Shown here piece after piece: positions 15,932 through 25,845 of a stretch of 64,000 nt of DNA (position 1 is the stretch's first letter; each line of letters begins with the position of its first letter). Origin of the DNA: Geobacter sp. AOG2 (GTDB taxonomy: Bacteria > Desulfobacterota > Desulfuromonadia > Geobacterales > Pseudopelobacteraceae). The DNA is taken from assembly GCF_019972295.1 (NCBI RefSeq), contig NZ_BLJA01000001.1, forward strand, positions 1,529,607-1,593,606. Reading direction: 5' to 3'. Below the pieces are notes generated by a model, which did not search any database, had not been told where the DNA came from, and saw nothing but the letters and a program-made list of their open reading frames with translations. Position numbers and translations under genes: made by a program.

Positions 15932-18691
15932 ATGAACTCTGAACGCCAGACACGTCAGGAAAAAATTGACCTTCAACTGGGGCGGGCTGGCTGGGCCGTA
16001 GGCAGCAGGCGGTTGATCGAAGAGTTTATTGTCGCGCCAGCCTCCTCTTTACACGAATCGGAGGCCGATTACCGTGCAGTAAATCAGTTTGCTGACTATG
16101 TGCTCTTGGACCGTTTCGACCGACCACTCGCCATTATTGAAGCCAAGCGTTCCAGCCGAAATCCGCTCGAAGGGGAACGCCAGGCAGCCGACTACGCCGA
16201 TACGCTACGGGCCAAGCACGGCACCGATCCCTTCGTTTTTCTAGCCAACGGCAATGAAATCTGGTTTTGGCATCGAAACCTTTACCCGCCTCGGAAAGTC
16301 AGTGGTTTCTTTACCGAAGAAGACCTGCTGCGCCTCGCCCACCTAGACAAATTCGGTCAACCGCTCACGGGGGCCATGCCGCTTGAAGGCATCATTGATC
16401 GTGCCTATCAAATCGAGGCGGTCAAAACCATCGCCGAGCGTATCGAATCAGCCAAGCGGAGTTTTCTCATGGTGCTCGCCACCGGCACCGGCAAAACCCG
16501 TGTTGCTGTGGCCTTGGTAGAATTGCTCCAACGCCAGGAACGCATCCAGCGTGTGCTCTTTCTTGCAGACCGCAGGGAACTGGTGAAGCAGGCGCTTGGG
16601 GCTTTTAAGGAACACCTGCCCGGCGCTCCACGTTGCTGGATTGAAGGCGGCACCATTGATAAGGATGCACAGATTCACTTTGCCACCTATCCGGGGATGA
16701 TGTCGCTCTACCAACGGCTCTCTCCCGGTTATTACGATTTGATCATCGCCGATGAAAGCCACCGTTCGATCTACGAAAAAGAAAGCTACGGTGGCATCTT
16801 TGATCATTTTGATTCCCTGCTGCTCGGGCTGACTGCTACGCCGACCGACTTTCTCGATCATAATACCTTCAAGTTGTTTGATTGCCCCGATGGCAACCCA
16901 ACTTTCTACTATGGCTACGATGAGGCGGTGCGAGACAAACACCTTGTCCCCTACCGCCCGGTTCATGTGGCCCGCACAGGTTTCCAGATCGAAGGATTAA
17001 AGCCTGGCGAACTGCCCGACGAAGTAAGTAAACAGGTCCGCGAGCAGGGGGTTAATCCCGATCAGTTCAGTTTCGAGGGGTCGGAACTGGAACGCAAGGT
17101 CACCAACACCGGCACCAATGACGCCATTGTCCGGGAGTTCATGGATAATGCCATCAAGGACGCAGTTGGGACGCTTCCGGCAAAGACCATCATCTTTGCT
17201 GTTTCCCACAATCACGCCCTTGAAATCTTCAAGAGTTTCAACCGTCTCTATCCCGACCTCCAACGGAAGGGGCTCGCCAAGGTCATTGACAGCGCCATGG
17301 AACGGGCCGAAAAGACCCTCGACGATTTCAAAAACAAGAACTTTCCCCGTGTCGCCATCTCCGTGGACATGCTCGACACCGGTATCGACGTGCCTTCTAT
17401 CCGCAACCTGGTCTTTGCCAAGCCCGTTTTCAGCAAGGTGAAATTCTGGCAGATGATCGGTCGTGGCACCCGCACTTGGACAGATCCGGTAAATGGACAA
17501 AAGAAGGCCGACTTCCTAGTCATTGACCACTGGGACAATTTTGATTATTTTCAGGTCAACAAAGATGGCCGTGCCGGTGCGGTTTCCGAGCCGCTTCCAT
17601 CCCGCCTGTTTCGTCTGCGTTTGGAAAAGCTCCAGATTCTTGTTGGCCGGTCGGACTCCCCGTCCGCAACCTATACGGTCCGACAGCTTCGTGACCTTAT
17701 GGGTTCCCTGCCTCTGGACAATATCAATATAACTCCTCATGCAGATGAAATCCGGCGTCTTGCCGCCAATGATGAGCCATGGCTCGATCTGACCGACGAA
17801 AGCGTTGCGCACCTTTCCCAGATAATTGCGCCGCTGTTGCGCTTCTCCGTGGCCGGTTCCTATGCGGAGCTTCAATTTGAGAACCAAACCGAGCAGCTTG
17901 CACTTGCCCAGCTAAAAGCCGATGTTGAAGAGATCGCCAAACTCCGCGAGCGCATCACGGAACATTTGTCGCTGCTTCCGGCAAGCATCCCGGAGATTCA
18001 GCCTCATCTTGAAGCACTCGTAGCGGCTCAGACCGATGCCTTTTGGGGAAATCTGACCTGCGCCCGGATTATGCAATTACAGGAGACCTTTGCGCCGCTC
18101 ATGCGGTTTCGCAACCGCCGTCCGCCCGGCATCTTCGTTCACCTCACGCTTCCCGACCAGATCAAGCGACGTCATTGGATCATCTATGGCCCAACCGGTG
18201 AGGGAGCGTTTGCAGAATCATATCGCGCCCAAGTGGAGGCTCTTGTCAAGGACCTTGCAGGGGACAACCCGGCTCTGCAAAGGCTCCAGCGGGGCGAAGA
18301 GCTTTCACCTGAGGACATTGAAGCCGTGGCAGCCGCGCTGAACGGCCCCGATCTTTTTGTGACCGAAGAACGCCTGCGCGAAGCCTATCACCAGCCCAAG
18401 GCCAACCTTGCCGATTTTCTACGTCATATCCTGAATATAGTCATGCTGCCGTCCCGAGAGGAGTCCATCTCCCGAGCTTTTGACGAATGGGTCCGCCAGC
18501 ATCCTCGACTGACTGCCACCCAGCTCATGTTCGTCAGGACGCTGCGTAAGGCTGTGATGCAAAAGGCTGAGATCTCCTCGCTCGCGGCATTACGTAAGCC
18601 GCCATTCAACACCATCGGAGACCCCGAACAACTATTTAAACTATCGGAGCTTTCCGAGCTTTTCGATCTAATCACCGACATCGCCGCATAA
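15932..18691 (+). CDS. hsdR: Type I restriction enzyme, R (endonuclease/translocase) subunit
   Basis: The motor and nuclease subunit of a Type I restriction-modification system (919 aa from the chosen start). N-terminal HSDR nuclease domain with the D...ExK motif (Glu70-Ala-Lys72 in LAIIEAKRS). Superfamily 2 helicase domains: Walker A ATGTGKT (Lys188), DESH box (274-277), LGLTATP (motif III), and GRGTR (motif VI). The C-terminal part matches the EcoEI-type R C-terminal domain. The frame opens 15 codons earlier (ATG 15887), but homologues begin close to MNSERQTRQEKID, so 15932 is preferred; neither has a strong Shine-Dalgarno. First gene of the operon, 9 nt before hsdM. Confidence 0.95.
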   Translation: MNSERQTRQEKIDLQLGRAGWAVGSRRLIEEFIVAPASSLHESEADYRAVNQFADYVLLDRFDRPLAIIEAKRSSRNPLEGERQAADYADTLRAKHGTDPFVFLANGNEIWFWHRNLYPPRKVSGFFTEEDLLRLAHLDKFGQPLTGAMPLEGIIDRAYQIEAVKTIAERIESAKRSFLMVLATGTGKTRVAVALVELLQRQERIQRVLFLADRRELVKQALGAFKEHLPGAPRCWIEGGTIDKDAQIHFATYPGMMSLYQRLSPGYYDLIIADESHRSIYEKESYGGIFDHFDSLLLGLTATPTDFLDHNTFKLFDCPDGNPTFYYGYDEAVRDKHLVPYRPVHVARTGFQIEGLKPGELPDEVSKQVREQGVNPDQFSFEGSELERKVTNTGTNDAIVREFMDNAIKDAVGTLPAKTIIFAVSHNHALEIFKSFNRLYPDLQRKGLAKVIDSAMERAEKTLDDFKNKNFPRVAISVDMLDTGIDVPSIRNLVFAKPVFSKVKFWQMIGRGTRTWTDPVNGQKKADFLVIDHWDNFDYFQVNKDGRAGAVSEPLPSRLFRLRLEKLQILVGRSDSPSATYTVRQLRDLMGSLPLDNINITPHADEIRRLAANDEPWLDLTDESVAHLSQIIAPLLRFSVAGSYAELQFENQTEQLALAQLKADVEEIAKLRERITEHLSLLPASIPEIQPHLEALVAAQTDAFWGNLTCARIMQLQETFAPLMRFRNRRPPGIFVHLTLPDQIKRRHWIIYGPTGEGAFAESYRAQVEALVKDLAGDNPALQRLQRGEELSPEDIEAVAAALNGPDLFVTEERLREAYHQPKANLADFLRHILNIVMLPSREESISRAFDEWVRQHPRLTATQLMFVRTLRKAVMQKAEISSLAALRKPPFNTIGDPEQLFKLSELSELFDLITDIAA

Positions 18692-18700
18692 GGAACGTAC

Positions 18701-21223
18701 ATGCTCTCACCGCAACTCCGCCGCAAAGTCCACGACCTTTGGTCGCTCTTCTGGTCCTCAGGTTTGTCAAACCCGCTTGTAGCTATCGAACAGATAACTT
18801 ACCTGCTTTTCATCCGTCAGTTGGAAGCCCTCGACCGCGTCCGTGTCAAGGCTAAAAAAACGTCTATCTATGCCTTGACTAAAGAGGAAAAGGAAAAACG
18901 CAAGAAGGACAAGTCTATTTCAGCCGACTACGAAAAATGCCGCTGGTCCTATATCCGGCAAAACGTCTCATTCGGATTGCTCAATGATGCCGTCTTCCCC
19001 TGGCTCCGCAGTCTTGAAGACCGCGTTGGTCCCGCGCAAAATGGTAACACCACCCTCGGCCGTATCTCTGGACGCCTGAGCGACGCCTACTTCATCCTCG
19101 ACGCCAACAAAACCGATACACTGAAGCGCGCTGTCAGCCTTATAGACGATCTTTTCCGCCAGCTCGATACACGGTCGGTCAATTCCGACATAATGGGCGA
19201 CATTTTCGAGTACTTGCTTGAAGAGGTGAAGGAGTCGGGTAAAAATGGCCAGTTCCGCACGCCACGACACGTCATCCGTTTCATGGTGCAGTTGCTCGAT
19301 CCGACGTTGAAAACCGATGTCAAAATCCTCGATCCTGCCTGCGGTTCGGGGGGCTTCCTGCTCAACTGCCTCCTGCATTGGAAAGCAGAACATACCGCCC
19401 CTGATGTATTGCGCCTGGAATGGGACGGGACCCCACATGATGTCCTCCCGGTCTGGCCCGAAGGCAACGACCCCAATTTCAGTGAGATGTTCCACGGTTA
19501 CGATAACGACCGTACTATGGTCCGCATCGCCTGGATGAACCTTGTCCTGCACGATTTGGAGATTCCCGAAATTCACCAACTCGACGCACTCAGCAAGCGG
19601 CTCAAGGACGAGGAAAGCGGCACCTACGACTACATCCTTGCAAATCCTCCCTTTTCTGGCAGTGTTGACGAGGGTGATCTCAGTGAAAACCGGCAGCGCT
19701 TTCCTCGTAGTGGCAAAGGCAACGTGCCTGTCACCAACAGGAGCGAGTTGCTCTTTGTCTGGCTCATGCTTGATCTACTCAAAATTGGGGGGCGGGCAGC
19801 CGTTATTGTGCCGGATGGCGTTTTGTTCGGTTCCACCAAGGCTCATAGAGAGCTGCGGCGCCAACTCCTGTTTGAGAACACCCTTGAGGCTGTAGTTTCC
19901 CTTCCGGCCAATATGTTCCAGCCCTACTCGGGCGTAAAGACCTCAATTCTGCTTTTCCAGAAGGCTGATGACCCCGTGGCTGCCGGTTCCGAACCGCGCA
20001 CTCGCGAAGTATGGTTTTACGAGATTACCGATGAGGCATTTTCGCTCGACCAGAAACGCAAGGCACTCAACGGCCAAGACAACGACCTTTGGGACGGCCT
20101 TGAGAAGTTCAAAGCCTGGAACAACTACCGCCAAGGTGATGTCAAAGGTCTGAAAGGCGAAACTCTTTCATCTCTTCGTGCAGCCGCTATTGCCAAGAAT
20201 TATCACCAGCCCAACTATTGGGAGGAGCGCTGGCGCAGTGTAGATGACGAATTTTTGGCTATATTTCCTGAAAAATCCGGCGATAAAGGTCACACTTACC
20301 CACTGCACGAGTTGTGGCCGCAGGATTTCAAGTTATTTGATCATGCCGACACACGCGGTTCTCGACAGTATGATGATGCAGTCCTTGCCAACGTACGTCC
20401 CAAGTTCGAAAAAACGTTAGGCACATTAGTCGAACAGACTGTTAAGCACGCCTATGATACAGCTCGCAAACCCGATGTGGAAAAGGCAATTGCTGCTGCC
20501 GAAAAGAACGTCAAAGCCGTGGCCAATCAACTTAACAAGCAGGTCCGGGACAAAGGTCTGTTGGACCGCGAATTTGACCAATACGGCCTGAACGCCCTTA
20601 AGACTATACTCAAGGAAATGACCGCAAAGGTAAAAGAATGGGCAGCAACTGTCCGCATTCCGGAAAAAAAATTGAAAAAAACAGCTGCCGAGCCAAGCGT
20701 AGAGCGGACTGTCAATGCCCTTGCGCCGCTACTTAAGGAGCTTGCCAAGCTTGATGGCTACAATGTCTGGCGCCGGAGCCACAAATCCGAATGCCACGCC
20801 GGAAAGCTCACACCCTCCGACAATGGCGAGCCCAAGCGTGAGCCTACCCTGCTCAGTTGGATCGTCCCGGTCCGCCTTTGGGCTGAACTGGAAAGCTGGG
20901 GTGAACATCCAAAAACTAAGAAAACAATCAACAAGCCCACTCACCAGGACGGCGTCATTGATCCCGAATACCTTGTCTGGTTACGCAATACCCTGAAAGT
21001 GTTCGATGATGACGCCACGGTGAAGAAGGAGTTCCTCGACCGACTTGATTCTGATTGTCTCGAAGCACTTGACTTCAATCTCTCTGCTGGTCGTCATAAA
21101 CCATTCATCTTTGATGCCGGTCAACACCGTCCACCTGCTGCGCTCATTGGCGAGCTTCAGGCTATTCATGAAGATGTACAGAAACGGCTTGGGAAGCTGC
21201 TGGCCCTTATTGAGGTCAAATGA
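18701..21223 (+). CDS. hsdM: Type I restriction enzyme, M (adenine methyltransferase) subunit, extended
   Basis: The N6-adenine methyltransferase subunit. Residues about 1-150 form the HsdM N-terminal helical domain. The SAM motif DPACGSGGFL begins at Asp211 and the catalytic NPPF is at 315-318. Downstream are typical motifs (VVSLPANMFQPYSGVKTSILLF). At 840 residues it is much longer than the usual 480-550. The extra C-terminal 300 residues contain a charged helical stretch (VEKAIAAAEKNVKAVANQLNKQ) and a segment that begins ERTVNALAPLLKEL, which I do not recognise. The stop overlaps the hsdS start by 4 nt. It modifies host DNA together with HsdS. Confidence 0.95.
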   Translation: MLSPQLRRKVHDLWSLFWSSGLSNPLVAIEQITYLLFIRQLEALDRVRVKAKKTSIYALTKEEKEKRKKDKSISADYEKCRWSYIRQNVSFGLLNDAVFPWLRSLEDRVGPAQNGNTTLGRISGRLSDAYFILDANKTDTLKRAVSLIDDLFRQLDTRSVNSDIMGDIFEYLLEEVKESGKNGQFRTPRHVIRFMVQLLDPTLKTDVKILDPACGSGGFLLNCLLHWKAEHTAPDVLRLEWDGTPHDVLPVWPEGNDPNFSEMFHGYDNDRTMVRIAWMNLVLHDLEIPEIHQLDALSKRLKDEESGTYDYILANPPFSGSVDEGDLSENRQRFPRSGKGNVPVTNRSELLFVWLMLDLLKIGGRAAVIVPDGVLFGSTKAHRELRRQLLFENTLEAVVSLPANMFQPYSGVKTSILLFQKADDPVAAGSEPRTREVWFYEITDEAFSLDQKRKALNGQDNDLWDGLEKFKAWNNYRQGDVKGLKGETLSSLRAAAIAKNYHQPNYWEERWRSVDDEFLAIFPEKSGDKGHTYPLHELWPQDFKLFDHADTRGSRQYDDAVLANVRPKFEKTLGTLVEQTVKHAYDTARKPDVEKAIAAAEKNVKAVANQLNKQVRDKGLLDREFDQYGLNALKTILKEMTAKVKEWAATVRIPEKKLKKTAAEPSVERTVNALAPLLKELAKLDGYNVWRRSHKSECHAGKLTPSDNGEPKREPTLLSWIVPVRLWAELESWGEHPKTKKTINKPTHQDGVIDPEYLVWLRNTLKVFDDDATVKKEFLDRLDSDCLEALDFNLSAGRHKPFIFDAGQHRPPAALIGELQAIHEDVQKRLGKLLALIEVK

Positions 21224-22911
21224 TGAATACACTTCCGTCAACGTGGCCGTTAGTTCCAATCGGCGCTATATGCCAAGTGGGTGCTGGAAATGGGGCACCA
21301 CAGGGTGACGCGTATTTTGCCGGCGGCACTTATCCATTTGTGCGCATGCAAGACGTCGGGCGATGCCAATCACCATACATCACTACAACAGTAGACCGCC
21401 TGAATGATCTGGCCCTAGAAAAGCACTCTCTCCGACAGTGGCCCGCTGGTTCACTTCTTATTCCCAAAAGTGGTGCATCGGTGGCGCTCAACAAACGCGC
21501 GCTGCTTCGTGAACCCGCCTATGTGGTGAGCCACCTCGCAGTGCTTGTGCCCGGCATTTTCATTGATCCCGAGTATCTCTATTATCTCTCCTGCACATTG
21601 GACATGATGAGGCTCGCGCTAGATCCGGCTTATCCGTCCTTGCGAACATCAGATCTCGCAAGAGTGCGTATTCCTCTCCCGCCCATTAGCGAGCAGCAAC
21701 AGATTGTGGAAATCTTACAAGAGGCTGAGGAAATTCGTCGCCTCCGCGCTGAAGCCGAAGCTAAAACCGACAGACTTGTACCGGCAATTTTCGATGCAAT
21801 ATTCGGTTCTCCGTCAGAATGGAAGGGTGGCCCCAAATTGGGGGAGTTAGTGCAAATTGTGGGAGGTGGCACCCCCAGCCGAAGCGTCGAGCATTATTAT
21901 TCAGGACAGATTCCTTGGGCCACATCCAAGGACATCAAGACGCTGTATCTTGAAGATACAGAGGAACATGTTACAGAAGAAGCTGTGCAGGCTAGTGCGA
22001 CCAATGTCGTGCCCAAAGGAACAGTGTTGGTCGTTGTTAAAAGCAAGATTTTGGCACACACGCTTCCCGTTGCCATTACCCAAGTTCCGATGTGTTTTGG
22101 GCAGGACATCAAAGGGATAATTCCTACTTCAGGCATTGCACCTGAATTCTTGGTCTACTCTCTCCAGGCGCAGCTCGGTCGCATACTTTCTCGTGCACGG
22201 GGAGCCAATACAGAAGGTCTCACACTTGAAGCCCTCAAGTCCCTCAATTTGCCAAAACCTTCATCAAAATTGATGGAACGTTTTCGGGTTGCTTCCGAAG
22301 AAATTCGTAACCTCAAGGAGGCCATGGTTACTTGCAATCAAATGGGTTTTCTAACAAGTGCGGCACTCTCCGCCCATGCTTTCTCGGGTCAACTTACCGC
22401 GGGTTGGCGTGAGGAATGGTACCATAACCTTTCCGACGAAATCGAGCAGCGGGATGCAGCACTCATGGAAGCACGAGCAACTTTCGCCAATTCACGCATG
22501 GCCACAATGCAGGAGATGGAGAAAATATGGGAGCTGCCTACCGATGGTATCTACGCTGATCTCAATCGTGAACAGCGTGACCTCCTCAGCGAGATCGAGC
22601 GCATTGTGGTCGTTTCGAATTACAGACGCTATTTAACAGCGGAACAACTCGCTACAGATGTGGAAGGACCTCTCCACCGCCATCCGCAAAGGATTGAGTC
22701 CCACCTTTCCTTTTTTGCTGCCCGTGGCCTCATTATTCCAGTTAGCCGTCCTTGTTCAGACAGCACGGGACCGGCATTTGCTGCCTGTTATCGTCTGCCG
22801 GTAACAAAAAAAAGGTCATTGAAATACGATGACGATACTACCGGCATTGACGATGACATTCGCGGTTCGTTGATGGAAACCCAACGCAATCTTGCTATGG
22901 GAAGGATATAA
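21220..22911 (+). CDS. hsdS: Type I restriction enzyme, S (specificity) subunit, extended
   Basis: The DNA-recognition subunit. Two target-recognition domains are visible: the first from about residue 5 (WPLVPIGAICQVGAGN) ending in the conserved IPLPPISEQQQIVEIL; the second from about residue 200 (PKLGELVQIVGGGTPSRS, IPWATSKDIKT) ending in LKSLNLPKPSSKL. Each is followed by a helical spacer, as in all HsdS. After residue about 400 there is a further 160-residue tail (NREQRDLLSEIERIVVVSNYRRYLTAEQLA) that looks like a winged helix and is not part of ordinary HsdS. ATGA overlap with hsdM; 8 nt before the ATPase gene. Confidence 0.93.
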   Translation: MMNTLPSTWPLVPIGAICQVGAGNGAPQGDAYFAGGTYPFVRMQDVGRCQSPYITTTVDRLNDLALEKHSLRQWPAGSLLIPKSGASVALNKRALLREPAYVVSHLAVLVPGIFIDPEYLYYLSCTLDMMRLALDPAYPSLRTSDLARVRIPLPPISEQQQIVEILQEAEEIRRLRAEAEAKTDRLVPAIFDAIFGSPSEWKGGPKLGELVQIVGGGTPSRSVEHYYSGQIPWATSKDIKTLYLEDTEEHVTEEAVQASATNVVPKGTVLVVVKSKILAHTLPVAITQVPMCFGQDIKGIIPTSGIAPEFLVYSLQAQLGRILSRARGANTEGLTLEALKSLNLPKPSSKLMERFRVASEEIRNLKEAMVTCNQMGFLTSAALSAHAFSGQLTAGWREEWYHNLSDEIEQRDAALMEARATFANSRMATMQEMEKIWELPTDGIYADLNREQRDLLSEIERIVVVSNYRRYLTAEQLATDVEGPLHRHPQRIESHLSFFAARGLIIPVSRPCSDSTGPAFAACYRLPVTKKRSLKYDDDTTGIDDDIRGSLMETQRNLAMGRI

Positions 22912-22919
22912 CGTTCGCC

Positions 22920-24755
22920 ATGCGACTTCGCTATCTCTTTCTACCGGGCTACGGGCCGCTCAAAAACGTAGCTGTTGTCTTTGGCCAGAACAAGCACATT
23001 GAGAATCGCAAAGGTACCATAAACTTTGTGGTCGGACTCAATGGCTCCGGAAAATCCAGTCTGTTGCGTGCCATCTATGACGTGTTTCACAGCCTTTCAC
23101 GCGAAGCATTGCCCAAATTTCCGGTGACCATGGCTTACGACATCGTAAAAGGCTCTCAATGCGTTACGACCGTCTTTCACCGGCCGCAAGGCCCTCCGTC
23201 GGCATGTTTCCTGGCGCCAGCCCCTGATCCCCTTAATTTTGAAACGGCAGAGGAGTGGCAGGGGTATGTGGCAAACACGTTAGCCCCAAAAGGGAATGCT
23301 GGCACACTCGACACGTATGTTGCGGGGGACCGTTTAAAAGGGGACGGCAACCTTCGTAATTTGTTGCCAAGCCGGGTGCTGGCCTATACCTCCGGCGATT
23401 TAACCCCCTGGCACTCCATGACCTATCCTCGTTTTCCGATGGATGAACTCACGGACGATCCAGAGAGTTTTGACGTTACTAAAGAGCGGCCGTACGGATG
23501 GACGGAGGAGCAGGAATTCGTTGATGCCAGTAAATCCAACGTGTCTAACCTGCCGATGAAAAAAAAGAGTGATGACGACACTCCATTCAATGAACGCTGT
23601 ATTCTACTGTCACCGGAGGACATTCGTCTGGCGGCTGTCTCCTTGGGGCTCTGGAAAGCTGCTCTGGATCTTGAGGAAAACCCCCAAGAAAATCAGCAAA
23701 AGGCCCTGCGTCGGAGGTATTTGGACCAGATTGAATCGAAAATGGTACACAGGGATGAAGATGTTGCCCGGCGATTGCTTAATGAGCTTGATTGGCTCTG
23801 GCCCACGCACGCCAGCTTTCTGCTTGCCGATACCAACAATGTGTCGCGTTATACAACCGATCCGGTTCGCTGCTTTTGGCTGCATGCCTTGGCTGATGCT
23901 GTTGTCCGCCATCCGCTCGATGAAAGCCTATCGGTTGTAACTTTGGGACATTGTCCCCCTGTCCGCCCTGAAAAACTGGCAGGTAGCGAGACTCTAGAAG
24001 AATTGCTAAAGCTCGGCGGTGAGCCCATGCGAAATGCCCGCTGCGGAGCCGAAGCGCTGCGACGTCTTTTCGCTGGTGAGCAAAGCTCCGATGAAAGTCT
24101 CTGGAGTATTTTCCAAACGCTGGCTTCTTGGCGCGCCTTTGGTTTGCTCAAGGACGCGCAACTCACCGTAAAACGCATCCATCAAGTGCCTGATCTAGAA
24201 GGGCGGCTTGATGACAGCGTGATCAGCTACGACAGTTTCAGCGATGGCGAGCAAATGTTGTTGGGCCGGATGGCCCTATTACTCCTACTGCGAGGGCAGG
24301 AAAACAGCCTGTTGCTTCTCGATGAGCCGGAGTCTCATTTTAATGATGCCTGGAAGCGCCAGATAATCGACTTAGTGGATGACAGTATCCTAAAGAATAC
24401 CGCAGCCCACGTGTTGGTGTCCACGCACACGAGTCTGGCGCTGACCGACGTCTTCTCCTGTGAGATCACCCGCCTCTCAAAAGAACAGGGTGTCACGACA
24501 GCGCAACCGGTAATGTTCCCGACTTTCGGCGCTGACCCTGGCCGCATCCTACTCCATGTCTTCGGCGCTCCCGATGTCATTGGTGCCCGCGCCGCCGAGT
24601 TCCTGCGCAGTAAGCTCGATCCGACAAAATGGCCTGCGGAAGACCGGGAGAAGCTTCGTACGCTTATAGATGAAATCGGCAGTGGCTGGCCGCGCGCCAA
24701 GCTCATGGAAATCCTCGACCAACTGGAAGGTACCGATGCTGCACCAAATTCCTGA
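22920..24755 (+). CDS. Restriction-system-associated AAA/ABC-type ATPase
   Basis: A 611-residue SMC/OLD-like ATPase. Walker A GLNGSGKSS at 39-47, an ABC signature SDGEQM from Ser441, Walker B LLLLDEPESH with Asp468-Glu469, and an H-loop His503 in VSTHTS. The 390 residues between Walker A and the signature are an insertion rather than a coiled coil. The family is known as the restriction-system-associated AAA ATPase. It follows hsdS by 8 nt and overlaps the HNH gene by 20 nt. The ATPase-HNH pairing matches the layout of Septu defence (PtuA-PtuB), here attached to a Type I operon. It probably senses infection or DNA ends and activates the partner nuclease; that role is inference. Confidence 0.88.
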   Translation: MRLRYLFLPGYGPLKNVAVVFGQNKHIENRKGTINFVVGLNGSGKSSLLRAIYDVFHSLSREALPKFPVTMAYDIVKGSQCVTTVFHRPQGPPSACFLAPAPDPLNFETAEEWQGYVANTLAPKGNAGTLDTYVAGDRLKGDGNLRNLLPSRVLAYTSGDLTPWHSMTYPRFPMDELTDDPESFDVTKERPYGWTEEQEFVDASKSNVSNLPMKKKSDDDTPFNERCILLSPEDIRLAAVSLGLWKAALDLEENPQENQQKALRRRYLDQIESKMVHRDEDVARRLLNELDWLWPTHASFLLADTNNVSRYTTDPVRCFWLHALADAVVRHPLDESLSVVTLGHCPPVRPEKLAGSETLEELLKLGGEPMRNARCGAEALRRLFAGEQSSDESLWSIFQTLASWRAFGLLKDAQLTVKRIHQVPDLEGRLDDSVISYDSFSDGEQMLLGRMALLLLLRGQENSLLLLDEPESHFNDAWKRQIIDLVDDSILKNTAAHVLVSTHTSLALTDVFSCEITRLSKEQGVTTAQPVMFPTFGADPGRILLHVFGAPDVIGARAAEFLRSKLDPTKWPAEDREKLRTLIDEIGSGWPRAKLMEILDQLEGTDAAPNS

Positions 24756-25797
24756 TTCCACAGAGCGCGCACGCCTACTGGCGGTGGTTGAGATGCAGCG
24801 CCAGCTGATGGAGGCGCTTTGTAATCTCCCCGAGGCCGCCGTGGTTGACCAAACATGGCTACAAGGCGTGTGGCCAGGGTTGCCGGCCGCGTGGATAAAG
24901 AGGTTTTGGGAAAACGACAAAGGCAATCGCGCCACGTGGATTACAACAATTGCTGCTGCCAATACTGATGACAAGCAAACCATTAGCAATATGGTAGCAG
25001 AGCAGCTTCGTTTTGCGGATCTGTATCACAACCCGCCGACCGTCCGACTCACCAAACATGACTGGAAGCCGACAGTTTTTGCCGCAGTGAACCAGCTCCT
25101 TAAATCTTTTTATGATCCGTATTTTTACAAAGAGGAGGGGTTCCACAATCCTGGTGGGGAGAAGTTTCACAAAGAGCATTTTATTGCTGGGTTTACCCCA
25201 CGTGTTAAAATCTGCCCTTACACAGATAACATTATCCAAGACACGAAACTCGATCACTTCATCCCGAAGGATCAGTACCCTATGTTGTCCTGCCATCCAG
25301 ACAATTTGATCCCATGCAGCACCGATTCCAACAGCGGTAGTCACAAAGGCACTACAGCACCACTAGACCCTGATGAAGCCGACCAAGCTGGGGCATGGTT
25401 TCATCCCCGCTGGCGTAATGCCGTTGGGAAGTATCGGCTGACTTTTCCGGCTGGGCCAGCGCCGCAACCACAAGTCGTTTTCGAAGCTCTAGCTGCTGGC
25501 GACCAGCTGCGATTGAATAATATGGAGCGAATGTTTGGACTTAGTGAATTCTGGGGTGGGTTTCTTGACGATGAAGTGCAGATTATCGCCAGTGATGTGC
25601 AGGGCTTGCTTCAGTTTGATGGTAAACAACCAACAGAAGCAAGCGTGCGAGCATGTGTGTTGCAACGTGCCAGTCAGGAACGTAATAAGATCGGGAAGGA
25701 CGCTTTGGCGATTGTGAAGTCGTTTTTCTATGAGCACATTGCCCACACGCAGGTTCTGCTCGATCAGGTTATCCGTGTATGCGTACACGGAACCTAA
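24736..25797 (+). CDS. HNH-type nuclease partner of the restriction-associated ATPase
   Basis: A 353-residue protein with a compact HNH-like core: Cys160 in ICPYTDN, the Asp173-His174 pair in LDHFIPK, and Asn190 in HPDNLIPC, followed by a Lys within SGSHKG. This is the order seen in PtuB-like HNH proteins (CxxC-type finger, LDHFxPK, NLxPxC). The N-terminal 130 residues and C-terminal 130 residues are helical and unassigned. The start at 24736 lies inside the ATPase gene (20-nt overlap) and has GGAAGG 5 nt upstream, a sign of translational coupling. Expected to cut nucleic acid when the ATPase signals. Confidence 0.82.
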   Translation: MLHQIPDSTERARLLAVVEMQRQLMEALCNLPEAAVVDQTWLQGVWPGLPAAWIKRFWENDKGNRATWITTIAAANTDDKQTISNMVAEQLRFADLYHNPPTVRLTKHDWKPTVFAAVNQLLKSFYDPYFYKEEGFHNPGGEKFHKEHFIAGFTPRVKICPYTDNIIQDTKLDHFIPKDQYPMLSCHPDNLIPCSTDSNSGSHKGTTAPLDPDEADQAGAWFHPRWRNAVGKYRLTFPAGPAPQPQVVFEALAAGDQLRLNNMERMFGLSEFWGGFLDDEVQIIASDVQGLLQFDGKQPTEASVRACVLQRASQERNKIGKDALAIVKSFFYEHIAHTQVLLDQVIRVCVHGT

Positions 25798-25845
25798 TTA
25801 AATGTTTTAGACAGTGAGAGCCGAACGGAAGTCAGGAGTCAAAAA

